From NCBI RefSeq assembly GCF_042657065.1, contig NZ_JBHSNF010000002.1, positions 1 through 64,000 of the forward strand: 64,000 nucleotides of DNA. The letters are read 5' to 3'. Shown here piece after piece: positions 7,501 through 16,441 of this stretch. The stretch is from Rhodanobacter ginsengisoli (GTDB lineage: Bacteria > Pseudomonadota > Gammaproteobacteria > Xanthomonadales > Rhodanobacteraceae). The position numbers were made by a program, and so were the translations under genes. How positions within the stretch are numbered: the stretch's first letter is position 1; each line of letters begins with the position of its first letter. Below the pieces are notes generated by a model. That model made no database searches, had not been told where the DNA came from, and saw only the letters and a list, made by a program, of their open reading frames with translations.

Positions 7501-9090
7501 ATGCGGCGTTGGAATGGCTGGGGCGAGGAGTCCACTTCGGTGGCGCTGCCGGAACAGGGGGCCGCGTTTCTGGCGGCGCGGATCGGTGCCGGCCGGCCGC
7601 TGCCCGATGCCAGCCTGGACAGCGTGCTGGCGCGGGTACCGGCGTCGCGGCTGCCGCCGCATCCGCTGTGGGCGACCGCCGCCGACGACCGGCTGCGGCA
7701 CGCCCGCGGGCAGAGCCTGCCGGATTGGCTGGCGATGCGTTCGGGCGACTTCGGCGTGTTTCCCGATGCGGTGGCCTATCCGGAAACCGCCACGCAGATC
7801 CGTGAACTGCTGGCCCTCGCGTCGGCGCAGGACCTGAGCCTGATCGTCTACGGCGGTGGCACCTCGGTCGCCGGGCACATCACGCCGCAGGCCGGCGACC
7901 GGCCGGTGCTGACGGTGTCGCTGGCGCGCATGAACCGGTTGCTCGAACTGGATCAGTCCAGCCAGATCGCCACCTTCGGCCCCGGCGCGAATGGCCCGCA
8001 GGTGGAAAGCGAGCTGCGCGCGCACGGCTTCACGCTCGGCCATTTTCCGCAGTCGTGGGAACTGTCCACGCTGGGCGGCTGGGTCGCCAGCCGCTCCAGC
8101 GGCCAGCAATCGCTGCGCTACGGCCGCATCGAGCAACTGTTCGCCGGCGGCACGCTGGAGACGTTCGCCGGGCCGCTGCAGATCCCGACGTTTCCCGCGT
8201 CATCGGCCGGGCCGGACCTGCGCGAGATGGTGCTCGGCTCGGAGGGGCGCTTCGGCATCCTCTCCGAGGTGAAGGTGCGGGTGAGCCGGCTGCCCGCGCA
8301 GGAGCATTTTCACGCGGTGTTCCTGCCGTCGTGGCCGCAGGCGCTGGACGCCGTGCGCGAGCTGGCGCAGGCGCGGGTGCCGCTGTCGATGTTGCGCCTG
8401 TCCAGCGCGATCGAGACCGAGACCCAGCTCGCCCTGGCCGGCCACCCCCGACAGATCGCCTGGCTGGAGAAATACCTGGGCTGGCGCGGCGCCGCGCAGG
8501 GCAAGTGCATGCTGACGTTCGGCGTGACCGGAAATCCCCGGCAGAACGCGGCCTCGCTGCAGCAGGCGAAGAAGCTGCTGCGGCAGGCCGGCGGCGTGTT
8601 CACCGGCACCCTGCTGGGCAGGAAGTGGGCGCAGAGCCGCTTCCGCTTTCCCTACCTGCGCGAGACCCTGTGGCAAGCCGGTTACGCGGTGGACACGCTG
8701 GAGACCGCGACCGACTGGAGCAACGTCGACCACCTGCTCCACCGCATCGAGGCGAGCCTGCGCGGCGGCCCGGGCGGCGAGCCGATCCACGTGTTCACCC
8801 ACCTGTCGCATGCCTACGGCGAAGGGTCGAGCCTCTATACCACCTATGTGTTTCGCGCGGCCGGCAGTTACGCCGACACGCTGGCGCGCTGGCACACCCT
8901 GAAGCAGGCGGCGAGCCGCACCATCGTCGAGCATGGCGGCACGATCAGTCACCAGCACGGCGTCGGCCGCGACCATGCACCGTATCTGCCGGTGGAGAAA
9001 GGCGCGCTGGGAATCGCCGCCCTGCAGGCACTGGCCAGCCATTTCGACCCCGAGCGCCGGCTGAATCCCGGCGTGCTGCTGCAACCATGA
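7501..9090 (+). CDS. FAD-linked oxidase related to alkyldihydroxyacetone-phosphate synthase
   Basis: The 529-residue protein has a PCMH-type FAD-binding domain with V-Y-G-G-G-T-S-V-A-G-H (117-126), the S-T-L-G-G-W-V-A-S-R segment that contacts FAD, and a C-terminal cap ending I-S-H-Q-H-G-V-G-R-D-H and D-P-x-x-R-L-N-P-G. The T-H-L-S-H-A-Y-G-E-G-S-S-L-Y region resembles the active-site area of AGPS, the enzyme of ether-lipid synthesis, more than lactate or glycolate oxidases. The start at 7501 follows GAGGA. It overlaps the next gene by ATGA (translational coupling) and forms an operon with a GlpD-like dehydrogenase and an FGGY kinase, so its substrate is probably a glycerol- or dihydroxyacetone-phosphate derivative. 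The exact reaction is not known. Confidence 0.85.
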   Translation: MRRWNGWGEESTSVALPEQGAAFLAARIGAGRPLPDASLDSVLARVPASRLPPHPLWATAADDRLRHARGQSLPDWLAMRSGDFGVFPDAVAYPETATQIRELLALASAQDLSLIVYGGGTSVAGHITPQAGDRPVLTVSLARMNRLLELDQSSQIATFGPGANGPQVESELRAHGFTLGHFPQSWELSTLGGWVASRSSGQQSLRYGRIEQLFAGGTLETFAGPLQIPTFPASSAGPDLREMVLGSEGRFGILSEVKVRVSRLPAQEHFHAVFLPSWPQALDAVRELAQARVPLSMLRLSSAIETETQLALAGHPRQIAWLEKYLGWRGAAQGKCMLTFGVTGNPRQNAASLQQAKKLLRQAGGVFTGTLLGRKWAQSRFRFPYLRETLWQAGYAVDTLETATDWSNVDHLLHRIEASLRGGPGGEPIHVFTHLSHAYGEGSSLYTTYVFRAAGSYADTLARWHTLKQAASRTIVEHGGTISHQHGVGRDHAPYLPVEKGALGIAALQALASHFDPERRLNPGVLLQP

Positions 9091-10685
9091 CGACGATGGC
9101 CTGGCATGCCCGCTGGCGCGAACAGGCCCTGCCCGGCCTGGCGGCGACCGAGTGGGATCTGATCGTGGTGGGCGGCGGCATCAGCGGGGCGGGCATCCTG
9201 CGCGAGGCGGCACGGCGGGGCTGGAAATGCCTGCTGATCGAGCAACACGACTTTGCCTGGGGCACCTCCAGCCGCTCCTCGAAGATGGTGCACGGCGGGC
9301 TGCGCTACATCGCCAAGGGCCAGTTCCGGCTGACCCGTGAATCGGTGCACGAACGCCAGCGCTTGCTCGGCGAGGCGCCCGGACTGGTCGATCCGCTGGG
9401 TTACATCTTTCCGCACTATCGCGGCGCCTTTCCCGGGCGCCGGGTGATGGGCGCCCTGCTGACGCTGTACGACTGGCTGGCCGGCAGGCGCAACCACCGA
9501 TACGTGGCGCGGCCGCAGCTGGACTATCTGGCGCCGGGCCTGAAAGAGCAGGACCTGCTCGGCGGCTCGCTGTTCGGCGATGCGATCACCGACGACGCGC
9601 GGCTGGTGCTGCGCGTGCTGGGCGAGGCGCGGGCCGACGGCGGCGAAGCGCTGAACGGGCTGCGCGTGGTCGAGTTGTGTCGCGAGGGCGATCGCGTGGT
9701 CGGGCTGCTGGCCGAGGACAGCGAGGGCGGCGAGCGCCTGCGCTTCAGCGGCCGGGTCGTCGCCCTTGCCACCGGCGCGTGGTCCGACCGGCTGCGCCAG
9801 GTCAGCGGCCCCGAGCACATCCGGCCGCTGCGCGGCAGTCACCTGTTGTTGCCGGGCTGGCGGCTGCCGCTGGCGCACGCCTTCAGCTTCCTGCACGCCG
9901 AAGACGGCCGGCCGATTTTCGTCTTTCCGTGGGAAGGCGCCACGGTGATCGGCACGACCGACCTGGATCATCGCCAGGATCTCGACCAGGAGCCGCGCAT
10001 CAGCGCGGCCGAAGTCGACTACCTGCTCGCCGCCTGCGCCCAGCAGTTTCCGGCGGCGCGGATCGTGGCGGCCGACGTGCTGTCGTGCTGGGCCGGGGTG
10101 CGCCCGGTGGTCAGCCACGGCGACGCCAGCACCCGCCCGTCGGACGAAACCCGCGAACATGCGCTGTGGATCGAACCGGGCTGCGTCACCCTGGCCGGCG
10201 GCAAGCTGACCACCTTCCGGCTGCTGGCGCTGGACGTGCTGCGCGCCTGCGCGCCGATGCTGGGCAAGGCGTTCGTCGACGATCACGGCGCCACGTTCGC
10301 GCCGATGCCGCCGATGCCGCTGCCGGCGCCGCTGACGCCGCACCAGCAGCAACGGCTGCGCGGACGTTACGGGCGCGAGTTGCCGGCACTGGCCGCGCTG
10401 CTGACGCAAATCGGCTGTGACAAGGTGGGCGCCAGCGAAACGCTGTGGGCCGAACTGGCGCTGGCCGCCGAACAGGAACTGGTGTTGCACCTGGACGACC
10501 TGCTGTTGCGACGGACCCGGCTGGGCCTGCTGCTGGCCCACGGCGCCGCGGCCGAGCTGCCGCGCATCCGGCAGCTGTGCCAGCCGCGACTGGGCTGGAG
10601 CGATGCGCGCTGGCAGCACGAACAGGACCGCTATCTCGCGCTATGGCAGCGCAGCTACAGCCTGCCCGCCCCGGATGCCGCATGA
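9087..10685 (+). CDS. Glycerol-3-phosphate dehydrogenase/oxidase (GlpD family)
   Basis: The 532-residue flavoprotein has the N-terminal dinucleotide motif V-V-G-G-G-I-S-G-A-G near residues 26-35, then W-G-T-S-S-R-S-S-K-M-V-H-G-G-L-R-Y, the hallmark of GlpD, and F-V-F-P-W-E-G and T-T-D-L-D segments of the substrate domain, with a C-terminal helical cap. GlpD oxidises sn-glycerol 3-phosphate to dihydroxyacetone phosphate at the inner membrane and passes electrons to quinone. Start ATG 9087 overlaps the stop of the upstream oxidase (ATGA). In this operon it may act on a modified glycerol phosphate rather than free glycerol 3-phosphate. There is no glpF transporter or glpR regulator next to it, unlike a standard glp locus. 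Confidence 0.88.
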   Translation: MTTMAWHARWREQALPGLAATEWDLIVVGGGISGAGILREAARRGWKCLLIEQHDFAWGTSSRSSKMVHGGLRYIAKGQFRLTRESVHERQRLLGEAPGLVDPLGYIFPHYRGAFPGRRVMGALLTLYDWLAGRRNHRYVARPQLDYLAPGLKEQDLLGGSLFGDAITDDARLVLRVLGEARADGGEALNGLRVVELCREGDRVVGLLAEDSEGGERLRFSGRVVALATGAWSDRLRQVSGPEHIRPLRGSHLLLPGWRLPLAHAFSFLHAEDGRPIFVFPWEGATVIGTTDLDHRQDLDQEPRISAAEVDYLLAACAQQFPAARIVAADVLSCWAGVRPVVSHGDASTRPSDETREHALWIEPGCVTLAGGKLTTFRLLALDVLRACAPMLGKAFVDDHGATFAPMPPMPLPAPLTPHQQQRLRGRYGRELPALAALLTQIGCDKVGASETLWAELALAAEQELVLHLDDLLLRRTRLGLLLAHGAAAELPRIRQLCQPRLGWSDARWQHEQDRYLALWQRSYSLPAPDAA

Positions 10686-10732
10686 ACCGGTAGCGCCAGC
10701 CACGACAACACTTCCGGAAAAGGAATGGACAC

Positions 10733-12331
10733 GTGAGCGAACCGAGTTACCTGCTGGCCATCGACAACGGCACCCAGAGCGTGCGCGCCCTGCTGTTCGA
10801 CCTCCACGGCAACCTGCTGGGCAAGGGCAAGGTGGACCTGCAGGCCTATGTGTCGCCGCAGCCGGGCTGGGCCGAACAGGACCCCGAGTATTACTGGCAG
10901 AACCTGGCCGAAGCCTGCCACCGGCTGTGGGCGCAGGTGTCGATCGACAAGCGCCTGATCAAGGGCGTGGCGCTGACCACCCAGCGCGGCAGCGTGATCA
11001 ACGTCGACGCCGAGGGTCGGCCGCTGCGCCCGGCCATCCTCTGGCTGGATCAACGGCTGGCCGAGGTCAGGGGCCGGATCAGGGGACCGTGGGGCTGGCT
11101 GTTCACGCTGGCCGGCGCCACCGCGACGGTGGATTATTTCCGGGCCCAGGCCGAGGTCAACTGGATCGCCCAGCACCAGCCGGAGATCTGGGGCCGCACG
11201 CACAAGCTGTTGTTGCTGTCGGGCTTCCTGACCCATCGGCTGACCGGCCGGTTCGTCGATTCGGTCGCCTGCTGCGTGGCCTACCTGCCGTTCGACTACA
11301 AGCGCCTGCGCTGGGCCGCGCCGCGCGACTGGAAATGGCAGGTGATGCCGGTGCGCCGCGAGCAGTTGCCGGATCTGCGCAAGCCGGGCGAACTGCTCGG
11401 GCACATCAGCGCCGAAGCGAGCCGGATGACCGGCATACCCGAAGGCCTGCCGTTGATCGCCGCGGGCGCCGACAAGGCCTGCGAGGTGCTCGGCGCCGGC
11501 GTCGTGGAGCCCGGCACGGCGTGCCTGTCCTACGGCACCACCGCGACCATCAACACCACCGGCCGCCGCTACCGGGAGACCGTGCCCCTGCTGCCGCCCT
11601 ACCCCGCGGCTGTCCCCGACCACTACAACAGCGAGGTGATGATCTACCGCGGCTTCTGGATGGTCAGCTGGTTCAAGCAGGAGTTCGGCCTCAGCGAAAT
11701 GCAGCGCGCGGTCGAGCTGGGCGTCGAGCCGGAAGCACTGTTCGACGAACTGGTCGACAGCGTGCCGGTCGGCTCGATGGGCCTGATGCTGCAGCCCTAC
11801 TGGTCGCCGGGGATCCGCGAGCCGGGACTGGAAGCGAAGGGCGCGATCATCGGCTTTGGCGACGTGCACACACGCGCCCACATCTACCGGGCGATCCTCG
11901 AAGGACTGGCATATGCCTTGCGCGAGGGCAAGGAGCGCATCGAGAAACGTTCGGGCATCCCGATCCGGCGCCTGCGCGTCTCCGGGGGCGGTTCGCAAAG
12001 CGCTGCCGCGATGCAGCTGACCGCGGATATCTTCGGCCTGCCGGCCGAGCGCCCGCACACCTTCGAGACGTCCGGCCTGGGCGCGGCCATCGACTGCGCG
12101 GTGGGGCTTGGGCTGCATGCGGATTTCCCCACCGCGATCGCTGCCATGACCCGCGTCGGCGACGTGTTCACGCCCCGCACCGAGGCGCAGCGCACTTACG
12201 AACGCCTCTATCGCGAGGTCTACCTGCGCATGTACCGGCAGTTGCGGCCGCTGTACCGAAGCATCCGCGAGATCACCGGTTATCCGGCGCACGGCGGGCG
12301 CGAACCTGCCGGCCGGGACGGAACCGGCTGA
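10733..12331 (+). CDS. FGGY-family carbohydrate kinase
   Basis: The start is the GTG at 10733, preceded by AAAAGGA. The 532-residue protein has the phosphate-1 motif A-I-D-N-G-T-Q-S-V-R-A near residue 9, W-x-D-Q-R, G-A-D-K-A-C-E-V-L-G-A-G, the S-Y-G-T-T-A-T-I-N phosphate-2 segment, and an adenosine motif S-G-G-G-S-Q-S. It transfers phosphate from ATP to a polyol or sugar such as glycerol or an analogue. Canonical GlpK is about 500 residues with somewhat different substrate-loop residues, so I leave the substrate open. It lies 47 bases after the GlpD-like gene and is the last gene of a three-gene operon. The C-terminal tail after about residue 515 is G/R-rich and probably disordered. Confidence 0.88.
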   Translation: MSEPSYLLAIDNGTQSVRALLFDLHGNLLGKGKVDLQAYVSPQPGWAEQDPEYYWQNLAEACHRLWAQVSIDKRLIKGVALTTQRGSVINVDAEGRPLRPAILWLDQRLAEVRGRIRGPWGWLFTLAGATATVDYFRAQAEVNWIAQHQPEIWGRTHKLLLLSGFLTHRLTGRFVDSVACCVAYLPFDYKRLRWAAPRDWKWQVMPVRREQLPDLRKPGELLGHISAEASRMTGIPEGLPLIAAGADKACEVLGAGVVEPGTACLSYGTTATINTTGRRYRETVPLLPPYPAAVPDHYNSEVMIYRGFWMVSWFKQEFGLSEMQRAVELGVEPEALFDELVDSVPVGSMGLMLQPYWSPGIREPGLEAKGAIIGFGDVHTRAHIYRAILEGLAYALREGKERIEKRSGIPIRRLRVSGGGSQSAAAMQLTADIFGLPAERPHTFETSGLGAAIDCAVGLGLHADFPTAIAAMTRVGDVFTPRTEAQRTYERLYREVYLRMYRQLRPLYRSIREITGYPAHGGREPAGRDGTG

Positions 12332-12367
12332 CCCCGGCTATCTGCTCCGTCCTCGTCGCTTCGGGCG

Positions 12368-12811
12368 TCAGTGCCTGGCCGGCCGTTGCTTGCCGCCTTC
12401 GCTGGTGCGCGCGTGCGCCGCGGCACCCTTGAGCAAGTGGTGCTGGTGCTCGTCGGACGAGAGTTCGACCACCGGAGCGAAGCCGCCGAAGATCATCCGC
12501 TTGCCGTCGAACGGCATCGGGTGGGTTTCCATGTTCAGGCGCGGGTCTTTCATGGCCTTGGCCATGCCGGCGTCGCGGGTCTGCTTGTCGGGCCATTCGA
12601 TCCACGAGAACACGACCGTCTCGTTGTCCTTGGCCTGCACCGCACGGCGGAAGTCGGTGAGCGTGCCGTTGGGCACGTCGTCGCCCCAGCATTCGAGCAC
12701 GCGCAGCGCGCCGAACTCGATGAAGGCGGCATCGGTATCGCTCGCCTTGCTGATGAATTTCTTCTTGTTGGCCGTGGGCACGGCCAGCACGACACCATCG
12801 ATATATGACAT
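12368..12811 (-). CDS. DUF1428 family protein (YbaA-like)
   Basis: The 147-residue cytoplasmic protein starts M-S-Y-I-D-G-V-V-L-A-V-P and carries the D-D-V-P-N-G-T, F-S-W-I-E-W-P-D-K and M-P-F-D-G-K-R-M-I-F-G-G-F signatures of DUF1428, a dimeric alpha/beta-barrel-like family of unknown function (E. coli YbaA). The family is usually about 117 residues; the extra 30-residue basic, His-rich tail here is not conserved. The start at 12811 is the family-typical Met. It converges on the FGGY kinase operon and stands alone. Confidence 0.85.
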   Translation of the reverse strand: MSYIDGVVLAVPTANKKKFISKASDTDAAFIEFGALRVLECWGDDVPNGTLTDFRRAVQAKDNETVVFSWIEWPDKQTRDAGMAKAMKDPRLNMETHPMPFDGKRMIFGGFAPVVELSSDEHQHHLLKGAAAHARTSEGGKQRPARH

Positions 12812-13124
12812 CTCGGCTCTCCCGTCATCACCCCTCACCCGGGGCTGGACAGCGCAGTGTGCGAGCGGTCCGGTTATCGCCGGATCATGGAGTGGTTAAG
12901 TCCTGATGGATGCATTCAGCCCCACGTTCGCGAGCCCGGCCGATGCAACGCCGACACCGGCACGCGGTGATCGACGTGGCCGGATCATCGACAGGGAACC
13001 TGCCCGCTTGCCCCGCTCGGCGACAGGCGGGTTACGATCCGGACCGGACCCGTCGGCCCGTTTCCCGGGACGGCGTTGCCGCCGGCGGACGCCACGCGTG
13101 GCCGACGCCCTTGAGGAGACGAGC
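12812..13124. other. Intergenic stretch without a recognisable gene
   Basis: The frame of the following MFS gene is open back to 12906, but that part is R/P/G-rich without a transmembrane or conserved segment and the pump has a better start at 13125. It may hold the divergent promoters of the DUF1428 gene and the pump. No clear operator was seen. Confidence 0.5.
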
Positions 13125-14708
13125 GTGAGCCTTGTCGGCCAACCCCCGTGCGACCGCGGCGCCATCCTCGGCGGCGACGCCGCCACGCCCTGCCCGAAGG
13201 CATCGAAGCGCTGGACCCTGGTCGCGGCGATCATCGGTTCCAGCATGGCCTTCATCGACGGCACGGTAGTCAACGTGGCGCTGCCGGCGATCCAGCGCCA
13301 GATGAATGCGAGCAGCGCCGATGCGCAATGGGTGATGGAGTCCTATGCGCTGTTCCTGGCCGCGCTGTTGCTGATCGGTGGCGCGCTGGGCGACCGCTTC
13401 GGGCGCCGGCGGGTGTTCATGCTGGGCGTGGCGCTGTTCACGCTGGCCTCGGTCGGCTGTGCGCTCGCCTCCGACGTGGGGCTGCTCATCGGCGCCCGCG
13501 CGGTGCAGGGCATCGGTGCCGCGCTGCTGGTGCCGGGCAGCCTGGCGCTGATCAGCGCCGCTTATCCGCAGGCCGAGCGCGGCGCGGCGATCGGCACGTG
13601 GTCGGGTTTCAGCGGCATCACCGCCGCCATCGGTCCGGTCATCGGCGGGTTTCTGGTCGAACACTATTCGTGGCCGTGGGCGTTCCTGATCAACCTGCCG
13701 TTCGGCGTGGCGGTGCTGGTCATGTGCGCGCTGCGGGTGCCCGAAAGCGTGGGCTCGTCGCATGGCGACCCGGTCGACCTGCGCGGCGCCTGCTGGGTCA
13801 CCGTGGGGCTGGCCGGGATCGTGTTCGCGTTGATCGAGGGGCCGGCGCGGGGATGGACGTCCGTACCGATCCTCGCCACCGCCGGCACCGGCGTGGTGGC
13901 GCTGGCCCTGTTCGTGCGCGTCGAGGCGCGCGGGCGAACGCCGATGCTGCCGCTGGCGTGGTTTCGCCAGCGCACGTTTGCCGGCACCAATCTGCTGACC
14001 CTGCTGCTGTACGCGGCGCTGGGCGGCAGCCTGTTCTTCCTGCCGCTGGACCTGATCCAGGTGCAGGGCTATGGCGCCACGGCGGCGGGCGCGGCGCTGC
14101 TGCCGTTCATCGCCATCATGTTCCTGCTGTCGCGCTGGGCCGGCGGACTGGTCGACGTGTTCGGTTCGCGCCTGCCGCTGGTGGTGGGTCCGGTGATCGC
14201 CGCCGCGGGCTTCGTGCTGTTCGCGCTGCCGTCGATCGGCGCCGACTACTGGACCAGCTTCTTTCCGGCCACCTGCATCCTGGGACTGGGCATGGCCGTC
14301 ACCGTGGCGCCGCTCACCACCACGGTGATGAACGCGGTCGGCAGCGATCGCGCCGGCACCGCCTCGGGCATCAACAACGCGGTCGCCCGCACCGCCGGCC
14401 TGCTCGCGATCGCAGTGTTCGGCGTGCTGCTGACCAGCGCCTTCGACCAGCGCCTGGCCCACGAACTGGCCACCCTGCAACTGCCGCCCGGGCTCGGCGC
14501 CGGCGTGCTGGCACAACGCCAGAAGCTGGCCGGCATCGTGATTCCCGACGGCGCCGCGGCCGACGTGGCCGCCGCGCTCCGGCACGCGATCGGCGTGTCG
14601 TTCGTGGCCGGGTTTCGCTGGGTGATGGGGCTGTCGGCGGCGCTGGCGCTGGTCAGCGCCGTCAGCGCGTGGTGGCTGATCGAGGGGAAGCCGCGCTCGT
14701 CGTCGTGA
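13125..14708 (+). CDS. MFS transporter, DHA2 family (14 TMS drug efflux type)
   Basis: The GTG at 13125 follows GAGGAG at good spacing and gives 527 residues. The first helix carries G-S-S-M-A-F-I-D-G-T-V-V-N-V-A-L-P, the DHA2 signature, followed by the loop motif G-G-A-L-G-D-R-F-G-R-R-R, motif B-like A-R-A-V-Q-G-I-G-A-A and motif C-like G-P-V-I-G-G. About 14 hydrophobic segments follow. Such pumps export drugs or other toxic compounds by proton antiport across the inner membrane. No regulator or membrane-fusion partner is adjacent; the convergent gene is a GlxA-type regulator. The substrate cannot be told from sequence. Confidence 0.9.
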   Translation: MSLVGQPPCDRGAILGGDAATPCPKASKRWTLVAAIIGSSMAFIDGTVVNVALPAIQRQMNASSADAQWVMESYALFLAALLLIGGALGDRFGRRRVFMLGVALFTLASVGCALASDVGLLIGARAVQGIGAALLVPGSLALISAAYPQAERGAAIGTWSGFSGITAAIGPVIGGFLVEHYSWPWAFLINLPFGVAVLVMCALRVPESVGSSHGDPVDLRGACWVTVGLAGIVFALIEGPARGWTSVPILATAGTGVVALALFVRVEARGRTPMLPLAWFRQRTFAGTNLLTLLLYAALGGSLFFLPLDLIQVQGYGATAAGAALLPFIAIMFLLSRWAGGLVDVFGSRLPLVVGPVIAAAGFVLFALPSIGADYWTSFFPATCILGLGMAVTVAPLTTTVMNAVGSDRAGTASGINNAVARTAGLLAIAVFGVLLTSAFDQRLAHELATLQLPPGLGAGVLAQRQKLAGIVIPDGAAADVAAALRHAIGVSFVAGFRWVMGLSAALALVSAVSAWWLIEGKPRSSS

Positions 14709-14721
14709 GGCAACGGGGCAT

Positions 14722-15693
14722 TCAGTGCCGCCGGCGCGCCGCGGCCGGGCTGTCGCTGGCGAAGCTCGACCACAGCCGGCGCAGCTGGCGTGCCGAGCCC
14801 AGCCCCGCGCGTTCGGCGGCGCGCTCCACGCTGTCGCCGCTGGCCAGCGCCTGGCGGGCGAGCGCCAGCCGCAGGCGGGCGTGATAGCGATTGACCGACA
14901 TGCCGCTGGCTTCGCGGAAATGGCGGGTGAGGCTGCGCACGCTCATGTGCCCGATGTCGGCCAGGCGCGTCAGCGGCCAGTCCTGCTCGGGGGCCCGGGT
15001 CAGCGCATCCTGCACCTGATGGATGGCCGTGTTCATGTGGTTGCGCCCTTCCAGCCAAGGCGACAGTGCCGGATCGCCGGAAGCCCGCCGCACGTAGACG
15101 GCCATCTCGCGCGCCACCGCGGCGGCCAGCCGCGGCGAACCGAGTCGGGCGATCAGGTGCAGGGCCAGGTCGATGCCGGCCGTGATGCCGGCGCTGGTGC
15201 AGACGTTGCCGTCCTCGACGAACACGCGGCTGTCCAGCACCTCGGCGCCGGGCGCGAGACGACGCAGGTCGTCGAGCAGGCTGTGGTGGGTGGTGCAGCA
15301 GCGGCCGTCGAGCAAACCGGCCGCCGCCGCCAGCAACGCGCCCGAGCAGACACAGGCCAGTGGCCGGCCATGACCGCCATGCCGGTGCAGCCACGCGATG
15401 AGAGCTTTGCTGGCGGGCGAGGACACCACCTCGTCACCGCGGCCGGTGGCGCCGCATACGACGATCAGCGCGTGATCGCCCAACTGCTCCGGCAGCGGTT
15501 CGACCCCGGCGAGGCCCACGCCCAGCGCGGTCGAGGCGACCTCGCCGTCGGCCACCGGTGCCAGCATCCGCAGGCGCACCGGCAGCCCCATCGTGGCGGC
15601 GATGCGGAAAGCATCGGCCGCGCCGGCGAGATCCAGCAGGATCAGCGCCGGCGGCAGCACGAAGCACACCTCAGTGATCGGCGAGGACGTCAT
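14722..15693 (-). CDS. GlxA-type AraC regulator with DJ-1/PfpI-like domain
   Basis: The 323-residue protein has an N-terminal DJ-1/PfpI-like domain (about 1-180) with C-V-C-S-G-A near residue 115, where the nucleophile-elbow Cys of this fold lies, and a C-terminal AraC helix-turn-helix pair (about 215-315) with A-D-I-G-H-M-S-V-R-S-L-T-R-H-F and G-M-S-V-N-R-Y-H. The start at 15693 lies inside the isochorismatase gene, overlapping it by 23 bases in another frame, so the two are translationally linked. GlxA-type regulators often control amidase or hydrolase genes, which fits the neighbour. The effector is unknown. Confidence 0.87.
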   Translation of the reverse strand: MTSSPITEVCFVLPPALILLDLAGAADAFRIAATMGLPVRLRMLAPVADGEVASTALGVGLAGVEPLPEQLGDHALIVVCGATGRGDEVVSSPASKALIAWLHRHGGHGRPLACVCSGALLAAAAGLLDGRCCTTHHSLLDDLRRLAPGAEVLDSRVFVEDGNVCTSAGITAGIDLALHLIARLGSPRLAAAVAREMAVYVRRASGDPALSPWLEGRNHMNTAIHQVQDALTRAPEQDWPLTRLADIGHMSVRSLTRHFREASGMSVNRYHARLRLALARQALASGDSVERAAERAGLGSARQLRRLWSSFASDSPAAARRRH

Positions 15694-16219
15694 CGACGGT
15701 GCGGATGCGGGCAAAGCGGCCATCGAGTACCAGTTCCGTGCGTTGCTTGATGTCATCCACATCGTAGCGTCGTCCGCTGCCGGCGTGGACCATCGGAAAG
15801 GTCAGCGTCGCCTCGGTCACGTAGTCGACCGCGAAGCCGAGATCCGAGGCCACCCGGGTGGTGGTCTCGCAGCACTGCTCGGAGCGGATGCCGCTGACGA
15901 TGACCCGGCCGATCCCGCGTTCGCGCAGCCACGCTTCCAGGCCGGTATCGGTAAAGGCATTGTGGACATGCTTGTGGAACACCACGTCGTGCGCGTCGGG
16001 CACCCAGTCCATCGGCTGCACCAGGCCGGACGCGGCATCGAAATGCGCATCGCCGTCCTCGTGCAGGATGCGCACGATCGGCCAGCCGCGCGCGGCGGCG
16101 GCGTCGAGCAGCTTCAGCAGGTTCTCGCGGAACGCGGGCACGTCGTCCTCGCGCCAGTACGGCGCATGCAGGAACGATTGCTGGACATCGATGACCAGCA
16201 CGGCGGGCAAATCGGACAT
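15671..16219 (-). CDS. Isochorismatase-family cysteine hydrolase
   Basis: The ATG at 16219 follows GGAG and is the family-typical start (M-S-D-L-P-A-V-L-V-I-D-V-Q). The 182 residues show the expected catalytic triad: Asp in V-I-D-V-Q, Lys in F-H-K-H-V-H-N, and Cys in R-S-E-Q-C-C-E-T-T. Members hydrolyse isochorismate, nicotinamide or N-carbamoyl compounds; this one is of the generic cysteine-hydrolase branch and its substrate is open. It is the first gene of a two-gene unit with the GlxA-type regulator. It acts in the cytoplasm. Confidence 0.87.
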   Translation of the reverse strand: MSDLPAVLVIDVQQSFLHAPYWREDDVPAFRENLLKLLDAAAARGWPIVRILHEDGDAHFDAASGLVQPMDWVPDAHDVVFHKHVHNAFTDTGLEAWLRERGIGRVIVSGIRSEQCCETTTRVASDLGFAVDYVTEATLTFPMVHAGSGRRYDVDDIKQRTELVLDGRFARIRTVDDVLADH

Positions 16220-16441
16220 GGGGAACTCCATCGGCAAGGGAGTGGCCACTGTAGGCAGCCGGCCTTCCGCCCACGAGCCCCGTCGCGGACCGGTAGCGGA
16301 CCGATCCGGCCAGGACGGTCGCCTCAGCGTCGCCGCGTCCCCGAGGAAAAGACTCCACCCAGCGGCGCCTGCGTCCTTCGATTCAAACTCCTGAAGGTCG
16401 GTGCGGGTCGGATGCCGTTGTCGAAGGCTGGGCCTGCGAGG

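Noticed and set aside
12906..13124. N-terminal extension of the MFS pump.
   Set aside because: The segment lacks hydrophobic or conserved features and the GTG at 13125 has a clear GAGGAG site.
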